A stretch of DNA of 64,000 nt, from assembly GCA_001466705.2 (NCBI GenBank), contig LATX02000046.1, positions 1,116,001 to 1,180,000 on the forward strand. The letters are read 5' to 3'. Positions within the stretch are counted from its first letter, which is position 1. Each line of letters opens with the position of its first letter. Made by a program: the position numbers and the translations under genes. Shown piece after piece: positions 23,048 to 34,476 of this stretch. The notes beneath the pieces were generated by a model that ran no database searches, had not been told where the DNA came from, and was given only the letters and a program-made list of their open reading frames with translations. This DNA is from Moniliophthora roreri (Eukaryota; Basidiomycota; Agaricomycetes; Agaricales; Marasmiaceae).

Positions 23048-23498
23048 GCAAGCTAGAAGAGGTTGGTTTGGGTGTTTGGCTATGAATACTCCTGCCAGCA
23101 ACAAGCACAGCATAAGGAATAGGTTTTCTACAGAGCTCAGAGTGGTAATATATTATAGCAGGGGCTAAATATAATTTTGCCATATAAAGAGGTCCTTCAA
23201 CAGCCAGCCAACAAGATAAAAGGGAAACTTGGACATATTATCCATCTAAATTGTCTAACTCCAGATGGAACTAAATGCAGAGAACATTGTTATATAGCTA
23301 ATAGACCTACCCAGCTCATCCTATATGAGGTATGTCATCATTATCTACATTTCAGTTTCAATATGTGACTTATGCTCTCCTAGGTGTTGTTTTTACTCTA
23401 AAATGGCACAATCTGGTGAGTGAGCATAGCAACCAGGCAGCAGGTGGTGGGGTGCAGTGCAGTGAATGGGCAGAGAGAGGCATGGAGAGGCATGGAGA

Positions 23499-25177
23499 GG
23501 GTCTGAGGGCATTTGAAAGAGGCACTTGGCTGATATCATTACTCATTATCAATTACAGTAATAGATGTATCTAGATAGCAATAAATATATACATTTTTCT
23601 AATTTACCAATTTGATAATGTGCCTGTCATTGTCTGACATTGTCTGCTTTGATCCATGGCCATACCCAGTGCCAAGTTTCACTAGGGTTGATACTATAGA
23701 TTTGTGCAAGATATCTCAGGTTGGATTGGAGGACTGAACAAAGGTTGACACACATAGGTTTTTGAGCATCTTCACCTGAAGCCTACCATAAGGGTGGTTC
23801 TAGAAGAATATTATCAGTGAATTACCTGAATATAAAGAGATAAAGTTCAGAAAAGACAAACAGAAAGAGAATATTTTGTTGAATCTTGAAGAGATTTAAC
23901 TATAGTTAAAGACAAGAGTAATCAAAAGTTGATTCAGTACAAAATTAGTCTAAAAAAAGAACCATTGATGAGTTTTTTGAAGGTTCCAGTATGTGGACAG
24001 TGGGAGCTTATTTGAGTCAAGCAGGAGCTATATCATTAGCACAGCACAGTACAGGAAGAAGGGTAATGAGAAGCCTTGTGTAAACTATAGGCTCACTGTT
24101 AATACCATTTAGTTTGCTACACCAAAGAGCTGATCTGTTAATTAGATCCTACTCTCCTATTGCCTTGTGTGTGTGGTAGGGTGCAGAGTGTAATTCAGTG
24201 TGATCAGAGCTACTGCACTTTGAATTTCCACTTGATTCTAGCTGAGCTCAAATGTTTGTTTGGGTTTTCTGGTTTCCACTATGTAAATTAAGCTGAAATA
24301 CAACAGCTAATGTGCTGAGGTGATAGTCAGACTACCTTGAAGCAATGACTCAAACAAATTAAGGACAACAGTACCCCTTGTACTGAATACAACCCTCTTA
24401 GTTGTGATCTGTAACATATTTAAGTAGGAAAACTTCTACTTCTGGTAGCCTGAGCTCTCTCTAAGCTGTGTCAACACTAGCAAAACACTAGCTGCCTTCA
24501 GAAAACCACCAAAACTTTCTAATACAAAGTTCTCTCTTATATTTGAAAACATCTATATGTTAAAGAGCAGAATAAATATCTGTCTTTGCTGTTACTATCA
24601 AGTTTGGATTATAGTCTTATATCTCAACTAGGCCTACTCTGAGTCCTTAGGGCCTGATGTGATTATATGTTTCAACTATGGGTTGTTTATTATAAACAAA
24701 ACACTTAGAAGTCCCTACATGTTTTGGGATGCTTAATACACAATATTCAGCATTCATAAGCAACTTGGTACCCATGTGGAGTGTACTATAAGTCTGTTTT
24801 AGCTTATGACCTAGTGCAATCAAGTGTATATAGGTTTTGACTGACTACTCAGGCTTATATCAGTCCTATTCCCTTGTTTAATATCATTTTAACTATTGAA
24901 CATGCCAAACAACATTAATATGTGTAGAATATATGAAATTCAAAATTTTGGTGTATTACCAGATAGCAGGTATTACCTTTAGGGTCTGAGGGCATTTGAA
25001 AGAGGCACTTGGCTGATATCATTACTCATTATCAATTACAGTAATAGATGTATCTAGATAGCAATAAATATATACATTTTTCTAATTTACCAATTTGATA
25101 ATGTGCCTGTCATTGTCTGACATTGTCTGCTTTGATCCATGGCCATACCCAGTGCCAAGTTTCACTAGGGTTGATAC
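23499..25177 (+). repeat. 200-bp direct repeat pair inside the AT-rich element
   Basis: 23,499-23,696 and 24,980-25,177 are almost identical (GGTCTGAGGGCATTTGAAAG to CACTAGGGTTGATA). Both end in a minus-orientation copy of the TGTCAACC module. Confidence 0.8.
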
Positions 25178-25819
25178 CATGGATTTGTGCAAGATATCTC
25201 AGGTTGGATTGGAGGACTAAACAAAGGTTGACACACCTAGATTTTCACCTTAACTCCAGTTATTCCTTGATATGATAGGCTGCAGGAAAGTTGTAAAGCA
25301 CTTTATTTTAAGCTCAATAATAGTACTCCTTCAAAATTTTCAAAGCAAAGTCAACTATTTTGCTAATGTGATACACTCAGGTTTTTGCCTTAATTCAGGC
25401 TAGTCTCTCAGGATTAAGTCAGGTTAATACAAGAATACCAATGGTTGACATAGCATTTTTTACTCAGGTTGAAATTTTTTCATATCTTGGGGAGAATGAA
25501 CATAGGTTACATGGGTTAGTTTTCCTGGGGGGGATGCTTAAATCAGGACACTTGATGATGTATTTCATATTGTAACTCAGGTTATATGGGGTTACCACAT
25601 TTACTATGGCAGGTTAAGTCAGGTTGCATGCGGGTTTGTGAAAGACGCTTATCACATGTTGACACCACTTTGGTTTAGTGTAGGATGTCGTGTTAGGGCT
25701 AGTGTAAGCTATGTCAGGTTGATTTGAGTGCACAGTGGGGTTGAACATGGTCTGAGTGTGTCAGGTTACTTTAACAAGATTATTTCAAAAATCTAAGTCG
25801 GGGCAAAAATGTATTTCAC

Positions 25820-25936
25820 CCCATTTACTCTCTATTCCAACAATGATAGTTGTTTATTCTATTCTACGGCTATACATTCAGTTGTACCAACCCACACCCC
25901 TGCTTAGTTCTCTAGTGAACTAGCCTTCTCTTCCTC
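25820..25936. other. Right outer part of the insertion
   Basis: This short stretch lies between the right end of the AT-rich element and the resumption of host homology at 25,937. Nothing recognisable is present. Confidence 0.4.
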
Positions 25937-26366
25937 ACCGAAGCCTTGTTTCAAATGTTCCAAGTCGTTATCTACCAGGGTGGTGTGTTGTCACCTAGGC
26001 TCCCATATAGCTCTGTGCTAACTGTTTTGATTCAGTGTTACTCTTTCATTGGTTCATGGATAGTGGTTCCATTCTAGAGCTAGCATGTTATCGTATTGTA
26101 TTCCAAGGCTCTTGTGTCGTACATTGTGGTAATACATTGTCTGTGTTATCTGACAACTCCCGCAGTGTCCTTATGATCCTGTCAGTACTAGGGAAGACCG
26201 AAAGAGCTGGCACTCGAGCGGAGGTTAATGCACCAGCGCCAAGCTGAAGGTAGTCACACTGTTGGTTGTAGCGGCTATAGAACTCATTTGTCCGGGGACA
26301 GGATGGCCAGGACTGCTAGAACAACTTGAGCTTAGAAACTGAATCTTATTTTGCTTTGTTCTGACC
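25937..26366. repeat. Middle copy of the intergenic block, right half
   Basis: This aligns with 895-1,360 at roughly 85% identity. Many differences are CpG losses, for example GTCGTTCA-type sites becoming TG or CA. Homology to the left unit stops near 26,366, where family X sequence begins. Confidence 0.85.
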
Positions 26367-28735
26367 CTGGGTGGGCTCTTAGTCTTTGGTTTCAATCTTG
26401 TTTCGGAACGATACCAGCAAGTATGCCTGCCCTCGAGCCCTTGAGCCTTCTCTCGACCTTTTCTGACCAGGCTAACATTCTCTCCATTAGCACCACATTC
26501 AAAAGGCATACCCATGTTAGTGCTCTCCAGGCTGCCTCCAGGCTTTATGTGACCCATCAAACATGGACCCTTCGTGTCCCAATTCTGACATTCTGTACAT
26601 TTGCGACTATCGACATTCCCTTTTCAAAGGTAAACTGACTTATCCTTACCCTAGGTACCCGTCACATCCAATGTTGGTGTCGGTTGCACAGAAAACAACT
26701 CGGGCGGCACGTGTCAGTTCATACATGATCATCCTCCTGACCACTATCTACGGATTCCGAATTCAATGTCTTGATGCATTGCAGAAGATACCAGAGAATT
26801 GAGCAAATGGCAACCCAAGGCGAAACATGTACATGTCCTTATAAAGCCTCACAAAGTCCTCGATGCTAATTATCATCTCCTTGCACAGGATACCAAGTAT
26901 TCACTTCGAAGATGGAAATTTTGCTCTGGAACATTTACATTATCTGCCATTTACCACACCTTTGCACAACTGTCTTGCTCTGTTACCAAGGCTTTTGCTG
27001 ATGCAGAAAACATGGTAGCTGGTCTCATCTGATCTGGTTGGCCAGGTTCAACGAAGATCTTGGATGTCTGACTTTGGGATCATCAAGATCATTGGTGCGT
27101 TTTCGAACCTTTTCCATAGATCGCCTACTCATGTCCTCGTTAGGGCTCTAACATTCCTTCAAGTCTGAAGGCAGAGGAAGAATAACTTAAATCTCAGTGG
27201 AGCAAGAAGTTGGAATTGCATAGGGGAGATACAACCTGCAAGCAGGATTTAGGGTGAGTTCCTACCTCCACCTTATCAGTTGCTCCCAACACTGACATTA
27301 CTCCTTTGATAGAACCTTTTGGTATTCTTTATGATGGCCAGATCCATGAATACCTGTGCTCTATTCTTCGCACCCTGCCCTTCCTATCAACATTCCTAAT
27401 AGCTAGGTTCTGCTCTTGATCGACGCAAGAGATGGGAAAAGGCTTTTGGAGCAGGATATCCAAATCAGAATCTGATGGGTGAAGGTAGGCAGATTACGCC
27501 TTCAACTTTCCCTTCTTTTAAACACTAACAGACATTTTTCAGCATTCTTGACCTGAAGATGGGCATAATGAACAGCTGAGTACCAAAAAACATCGCATCA
27601 ACAGTGAAAGTATCAATAGCTCACAACGTGTCCAGCACTAGGCTAAATGGGAACTCCAAAAACCAGAACAGACAGTTGGACTTCGAACTTGTGTGGGTTT
27701 GTCTATGAAGAGATCCTGGTGATGTATAGTATATCTTGCCTTCACTGAGCTAACATATTCTTTCATTCACACTGCAACTGGACTGGGTATATTGATGTTC
27801 ATCAAAGTGGGTTTAGGAACGAGTGAAATGGGTTCTGGAACTATCTGTCATTCTGGTATGTTTTTCAGTTATCTCTGCTTCTCTTCAAGGCAATCATGTA
27901 CACCTAGTTTGGGTACTTTGAATGTTGCCTCTGTGGTACAAGTCCTTGAACTGACATAAATCACTTGGGGGTACCTCAAACCTTCTGTTCAACGCAAAAC
28001 CCAACCGCTTCTGCTCACATGGTCTGACAGCCCTCCAGCAAGCAACTCTATCAACCTGCATCCTCTTTCGTCGCAAGCTTCCCAAACCTTTTGTATTGAC
28101 AACACTCAAGGCAATTTGAACTTGGGGGAACACAGCCAACTTCTAGTATGAACCAGAACATCATCACAACTGATATCCTCATGTCCACAAGTCCAACAAT
28201 GCTCAAGATATAGCAAACCTGAGAGAACCCACTTGACCTCTGGATTCAATCAAGATATCACAGCAATCGATGGGGCTGTACTTGCCTTTCTCTATCCAAG
28301 TCTATGACAACTCTGAATTTATTTGACTAATGGGTTGCAGCAAGGTGATTTCGAGTTCGGCTCTTGTTTTGTATACTGCGTTTACTTACTCTGTTTTCAT
28401 CCAGCTCATGTCTCCTATATAGAACATCAAGGAAGTGCGACAGGTCAGACAAAAATAGTATAGCGCAACTAGATGTATTATGCATTATAGTCATGACATG
28501 TAGCGTAACTTGTAAGCTGAATCTATTGCTTTCCCAACCACTATCCACAAAAGCTGTTGTACAAGTTTGGAATTCAGATTTGGGTCAATGGTCTCTGCAT
28601 AGATGGTACTGTAACGGCATATCTGGGAGCTGAATATACAATAGTACTTGTGTTGATGGGTGTCCCAGATCCTTTGCCTTTCTGCCATGTAAAGTGTCAA
28701 GGTCAATAATGAGAGAAGAAGGCAAGATGTGAATG
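26367..28735 (+). pseudogene. Family X, decayed copy (first assembled version)
   Basis: This aligns with 50,730-55,310 in pieces and shares apparent exon/intron landmarks such as ..GTGAGTTCCTACCTCC..TTGATAG and ..GAAGGTAGGCAG..TTTTTCAG. The best conserved frame reads SNLLFNAKPNRF near 27,985, against SNVLFSARPNRF near 54,760. This copy has several stops in that frame and many CpG losses, so it is non-functional. I do not recognise the product. The strand is given by the conserved frame and by intron-like borders, and is itself uncertain. Confidence 0.45.
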
Positions 28736-28736
28736 N
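28736..28736. other. Assembly join (single N)
   Basis: 26,927-28,735 is repeated as 28,737-30,545 (1,809 bp, offset 1,810) with no difference that I noticed. This is a typical unmerged overlap rather than a biological duplication. Confidence 0.95.
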
Positions 28737-30545
28737 TGGAACATTTACATTATCTGCCATTTACCACACCTTTGCACAACTGTCTTGCTCTGTTACCAAG
28801 GCTTTTGCTGATGCAGAAAACATGGTAGCTGGTCTCATCTGATCTGGTTGGCCAGGTTCAACGAAGATCTTGGATGTCTGACTTTGGGATCATCAAGATC
28901 ATTGGTGCGTTTTCGAACCTTTTCCATAGATCGCCTACTCATGTCCTCGTTAGGGCTCTAACATTCCTTCAAGTCTGAAGGCAGAGGAAGAATAACTTAA
29001 ATCTCAGTGGAGCAAGAAGTTGGAATTGCATAGGGGAGATACAACCTGCAAGCAGGATTTAGGGTGAGTTCCTACCTCCACCTTATCAGTTGCTCCCAAC
29101 ACTGACATTACTCCTTTGATAGAACCTTTTGGTATTCTTTATGATGGCCAGATCCATGAATACCTGTGCTCTATTCTTCGCACCCTGCCCTTCCTATCAA
29201 CATTCCTAATAGCTAGGTTCTGCTCTTGATCGACGCAAGAGATGGGAAAAGGCTTTTGGAGCAGGATATCCAAATCAGAATCTGATGGGTGAAGGTAGGC
29301 AGATTACGCCTTCAACTTTCCCTTCTTTTAAACACTAACAGACATTTTTCAGCATTCTTGACCTGAAGATGGGCATAATGAACAGCTGAGTACCAAAAAA
29401 CATCGCATCAACAGTGAAAGTATCAATAGCTCACAACGTGTCCAGCACTAGGCTAAATGGGAACTCCAAAAACCAGAACAGACAGTTGGACTTCGAACTT
29501 GTGTGGGTTTGTCTATGAAGAGATCCTGGTGATGTATAGTATATCTTGCCTTCACTGAGCTAACATATTCTTTCATTCACACTGCAACTGGACTGGGTAT
29601 ATTGATGTTCATCAAAGTGGGTTTAGGAACGAGTGAAATGGGTTCTGGAACTATCTGTCATTCTGGTATGTTTTTCAGTTATCTCTGCTTCTCTTCAAGG
29701 CAATCATGTACACCTAGTTTGGGTACTTTGAATGTTGCCTCTGTGGTACAAGTCCTTGAACTGACATAAATCACTTGGGGGTACCTCAAACCTTCTGTTC
29801 AACGCAAAACCCAACCGCTTCTGCTCACATGGTCTGACAGCCCTCCAGCAAGCAACTCTATCAACCTGCATCCTCTTTCGTCGCAAGCTTCCCAAACCTT
29901 TTGTATTGACAACACTCAAGGCAATTTGAACTTGGGGGAACACAGCCAACTTCTAGTATGAACCAGAACATCATCACAACTGATATCCTCATGTCCACAA
30001 GTCCAACAATGCTCAAGATATAGCAAACCTGAGAGAACCCACTTGACCTCTGGATTCAATCAAGATATCACAGCAATCGATGGGGCTGTACTTGCCTTTC
30101 TCTATCCAAGTCTATGACAACTCTGAATTTATTTGACTAATGGGTTGCAGCAAGGTGATTTCGAGTTCGGCTCTTGTTTTGTATACTGCGTTTACTTACT
30201 CTGTTTTCATCCAGCTCATGTCTCCTATATAGAACATCAAGGAAGTGCGACAGGTCAGACAAAAATAGTATAGCGCAACTAGATGTATTATGCATTATAG
30301 TCATGACATGTAGCGTAACTTGTAAGCTGAATCTATTGCTTTCCCAACCACTATCCACAAAAGCTGTTGTACAAGTTTGGAATTCAGATTTGGGTCAATG
30401 GTCTCTGCATAGATGGTACTGTAACGGCATATCTGGGAGCTGAATATACAATAGTACTTGTGTTGATGGGTGTCCCAGATCCTTTGCCTTTCTGCCATGT
30501 AAAGTGTCAAGGTCAATAATGAGAGAAGAAGGCAAGATGTGAATG
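28737..30545 (+). repeat. Second assembled version of family X (overlap duplicate)
   Basis: This is apparently identical to 26,927-28,735, including short frames and decayed exons. Treat it as the same locus. It continues into unique sequence at 30,546. Confidence 0.9.
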
Positions 30546-30559
30546 GGAGCTTCATCCAA

Positions 30560-31075
30560 GTTGATTAAGAGTGGGCATTGTGGCTTGCAATCCATGAGAG
30601 CTAGAGATAAGTCAGTCGACACTTGAACAGCACATCTGAAGAGGTGCATAAGTCTTCAAACCTTCACTAACTGTGGAGCCAGATTATGTCCATGGAGATT
30701 TTGGAGTGGCATGTCACACCCAAAGGTCTGCATGAAGAATATAAGGCCCATCGCTGTCATTGAAAGCAAGCAGTCAATATCAGCTACAATGTACTTGGGA
30801 TGAGGGATGCACCATGAAGACAGTTGTTATAGCTCGATGAAGCTGCTGTCCATTAGTAAACAATCTGACCATGTTATAATTCTTGGAGAAGTAGTGTATA
30901 TGACAGGAATTGATTTTGAGATGGGATCCAATACAGTGCAGATTGACCAGGAGATCTTTGAATAGCAAAATAGTCCAGCATCACCCATGGATCCATATTG
31001 TGCTCTTGAATAGGCAGAATGGCAAGATTTTGTCCATGTAGGACTCATTCAGGCAGCAGGTGCTACAAATCACAG
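30560..31075 (+). pseudogene. Family Z fragment, uninterrupted but decayed copy
   Basis: This aligns with 12,258-12,359 joined to 14,469-14,870 and thus shows the state without the AT-rich TIR element. The frame is broken by several stops, and only short islands such as ILGEVVY remain. The product is unknown. Confidence 0.45.
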
Positions 31076-31307
31076 CTCTTTGAGATTCCAAGAATGAACC
31101 CAAACAGCGATGGAATACTCACACAAAATTGTATTTATACCCATCCATATCAAATCCCAGCATGTGGTGTTGACTGACCATGTATCGATAGAAGTCTTTG
31201 GTGATAAGAGAAAAGAAGAAACTTGGCATTAGCACTTCTCACACAACACCCATGACACTCTTTCCAACAATGATGACTTAGGCTTTCTTTTCTCCTCCAT
31301 CAACCAC
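31076..31307. other. Short intergenic stretch
   Basis: A weak, patchy resemblance to 14,880-15,080 is all that can be seen. Confidence 0.3.
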
Positions 31308-34300
31308 ACCTGTGGTTCCCACATAAATCTGTCAATCAATGGGCCAAAACATGTTGTGACAGCTGCTTAATTAATGGCTTTTTTCATGGTTTTCCCTCAC
31401 ACACATTTACCACCCTCATTTACCCTCAATACCTCAATATCTCCTCTTCTTAACTCACCAAGTCACTCAAGTCATCACATGGCCTTGATGACCAGTGTTC
31501 ACTGCTGGCGTCATTAGTGACTCATCACCAGCACTGGTTCTGCAACATCAATTACAACTCTCATCATTATTTGGAGTGGTCTCGATGTTGCCTGGGATGG
31601 TTGTTGTTGTTGTCAACTCAGGTTAAAATTCTAGATATGTCTCAATACCTTAAAGTGCTTTTTACAACTAATTTTTACATCTAGATGTTTGATACTCATC
31701 TTTGTTTACCCTCACATTGTACTTCCATGACTACGATATTCAACCAGAAATTCTTTTCATACGAAATATACACTTTAAGAACCCTATATCAGTATAAGAT
31801 GCAGATTCCTCTAGTCAGAACCCATAGCTATAGCTCTCGCTTCCTCGCCTTCTTCATGCTTATCAGCCTCACAAATACTTGAAGCCTGGGAATATTGTGA
31901 GCAGTGATAAGTAGTACCTTCTTTCCTTCCCAGACACTCAAAGTCAAGAATGCAGCATGTACCTATAATAGTCAATGGTGAAGAGGGCTTTGTGGAAATC
32001 ATGGGGGATTTCTTAGAAATAGTGGGTCAGTGTTGTTCAAGCTACTCAACAATATGAAAGAGAAGGTTCAAAACGTACTGTGGTATATGACTTATGAGAC
32101 CTAGAGCAAAACACCTGCAGCATGTAATTGTGAAAGTGAAGAATAATCAGTAAAAGACGTTCTCAACAATATCTATGTCCTATGGCAGCACACTAGTCAA
32201 GCCTGTTCCTTTCCACCCCTAGTATGTATGGCTTGACATGCATAGCTGCTTCTTGCAGAAACCTATACACCAAGTTGTGATGCACACAAAGCATTTCACT
32301 CAAGCTCAAGCTGAGTATCACCTGGCTACTCAATGGCCACACTGACAACAGTCAGCAGCCCCCTCTCTACTTTGGGTGTGATAATCCCACTGATGGAGCT
32401 GTACATGCCATCTTGAGGATGACCCGTTCACTCCTGTCGGTTAGTTCTTCCGCTATCAAATTATATATATATGGTTTCCAGCAGTGAGTGTGAATATTCA
32501 ACCTCACTTTGCCATGTAGGTCACAGGTGCTCAGAAAGTGCCCATTCTTCCTGTCAATGGTTCATTGTGCTCTACAGTTCAACATGATCCTTCTGCATGA
32601 TAGATAGGCTCCATAACCCTCTAGTAGTATTGAAGATTATGTACGCATGGTTCTGTAGCAGTATCCATTCAAGTGCACTCACAATTAGCATAAACCACTG
32701 CAGACAATGAGAAACTCACCACACCCACCATATTTCAGCTGAAATCAGTTTTCCACTAGTGTTAAACTCTTGGAGACCCTTAGAAACAGTCATAAAAAAC
32801 TGAAGAAGACGAAATTATAAGTCCAGGTTGAAGGGCTAATGTGGAGGTCAGATTTGGGTCAAAGACCACCTACATTATTATATTATAGTATATAACCTTC
32901 CATTTCAGATCAGTCACACCAACTTCCTGACTTTCCTCTGAGCCATGAAGCTTGGTAAACCTTCAGAGTATCTTCTGAAATGATAATCCACCTTCCTTTT
33001 TGCTACAGAGTAACAGGAGCCCTCACAGGTTCCTGATATTTAAAAAAGTGGTGAGTTTCTCATAGTCAAATAATGTTTGACAGTACTGACAGTATACCAT
33101 GATGTTCCAAAAATATCTTAGTTAATGCTATTTGAGTCTTATAAAACCTTTCTATTGAGCATAATGACCTTGTCAGGCTGCAGGAGAGTTAATGAAGGGA
33201 GGATGCTTGTCAAGCGCTTCACACTTGGTTACTTTATGCCTTCTGAGTACACTGAGTTCTGAGTGCAACTGTGAACATTATATACAGAATGACTAGACTA
33301 CATGAAAATTATGCTTCCTATAGAGCCCAGTCCCCTATGCATTTGAGCTTATAATATTGATCTGTCACCTCTCTGAACAACATGTGTGTGGCTCCAGATT
33401 TGTATGCTGTAACAGCCAAAATCCAGTAACCCAATTCCAAAATCTGGAACAATGCAGCAGGGCTTGAGTTATAACTCAGGATTGCAGCAGCTGCATGTAG
33501 GTGACATTGTATGGTGTGTTAGGGGAGAGAACTGGCACAGTAAGACCTATATGAGATATCAGGGTCCCAAATCTTTAAATAGAGTACATGCCTTGAACCA
33601 TCATTCCTGTGCTATATTGATGACTGCAAGATGCCACTTGTGAAGCTGATACCTAAAGCAAACTCTTCCAGATCACCCCCCAATATCCTTCTCCAAACAC
33701 TCCCTGTAACATACTCAAGACATCCCACTACTCATCAGAGCCAACTAAAACTGAAAACATTCAGTTGATGTTCAACCAGCAAACCCCTACAAGCTTAAAG
33801 TGAGAATCAGTCATCAGCATGAGATGTGTAGATAAGTTGAACAGGAAAGACATATGAGGTAGATGAGAACTGAGAAAGGCAATGAAAAAATGCTGGATGA
33901 GATATCAAGGAAGCCAAGCATCCACAATATCTTGAACAGAATGACTAAGAGCTGACTTGAATTGGTGACATCAGTGTCTAGTCTTCATGTGGAGTGTGTA
34001 TGCAGAAGAAAGAGCTTTCAAGATGGTCATTGGTGTAGCAGAAAAGAACTGCATTATTGGGTGACTGTAATTCAATAATGGGGAATAATAGATTCTAGAT
34101 ATCTGCAGCCAGTTAATGGGAATTTTTCTGAGGAAATTGAGATGTACCTAGAATTTTAACCTGAGTTGACAATGACAACAGCAACCATCTCAGGTGATGT
34201 TGAGACCACTCTGAATGATGATAAGAGTTGTAATTGATGTTGTGGAACTGGTGCCAGTGATGAGTGACTAATGATGCTGGCAGCAAACTGGTCATCGAGG

Positions 34301-34476
34301 TCATGTGATGACTTGAGCAACTTGGTGAGTTGAGAGGAGATATTGAGGTATTGAGGGTAAATGAGGGTGGTAAATGTGTGTGAGGGAAAACTATAAAAAA
34401 AGCTGTTAATCAAGCAGCTGTCACAATGTGTTTTGGCCTGTTGATTGATGGATTTACACAGGAACCATAGGTGTCA
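31308..34476. mobile_element. 3.2-kb segment bounded by about 345-bp inverted repeats
   Basis: 31,308-31,650 and 34,130-34,476 are inverted copies, from CACCTGTGGTTCC.. to ..CTCAGGTTAAAATTCTAG, roughly 85% identical. The interior is AT-rich and CpG-poor, with no recognisable gene. It could be a transposon with long terminal inverted repeats or two separate copies of one 345-bp repeat. TCAAC occurs just outside both ends, but no clean target duplication can be claimed. Confidence 0.55.

Larger units (their letters stand above)
17918..25819. mobile_element. 7.9-kb AT-rich, CpG-depleted non-coding element with inverted ends
   Basis: The ends are inverted: GTGAGTAGTTTTTGCCCCGA on the left and, read from the other side, GTGAAATACATTTTTGCCCCGA on the right. 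Flanking CCCGTTTAC (17,907) and CCCATTTAC (25,820) could be a 9-bp target duplication with one CpG-type change. Inside, a degenerate module recurs: CTCCCC(A/G)AGATA, then TTTCAACCTGAG, then AAGGATTAACCTGAGTTAAG, then GTGTCAACC. It lies in + orientation at 17.93, 18.23, 20.92 and 22.81 kb, and in - orientation at 20.76, 23.69, 25.17, 25.38 and 25.56 kb. I saw no CpG from about 19.26 to 23.0 kb. No gene or transposase fragment could be recognised. It fits a large non-autonomous TIR element, possibly MULE-like. Confidence 0.6.

Noticed and set aside
17918..25819. Assignment of the 7.9-kb element to the KDZ or another named superfamily
   Set aside because: No transposase fragment is visible and the 9-bp target duplication is imperfect, so the ends alone do not settle the class.
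17204..25936. LTR retrotransposon for the whole 8.7-kb insertion because it begins TG and ends CA
   Set aside because: No direct repeats of LTR type at the two ends and no gag or pol sequence inside.
26927..30545. Real tandem duplication of family X
   Set aside because: The two versions appear identical over 1.8 kb and meet at an N, which is expected of overlapping contig ends.
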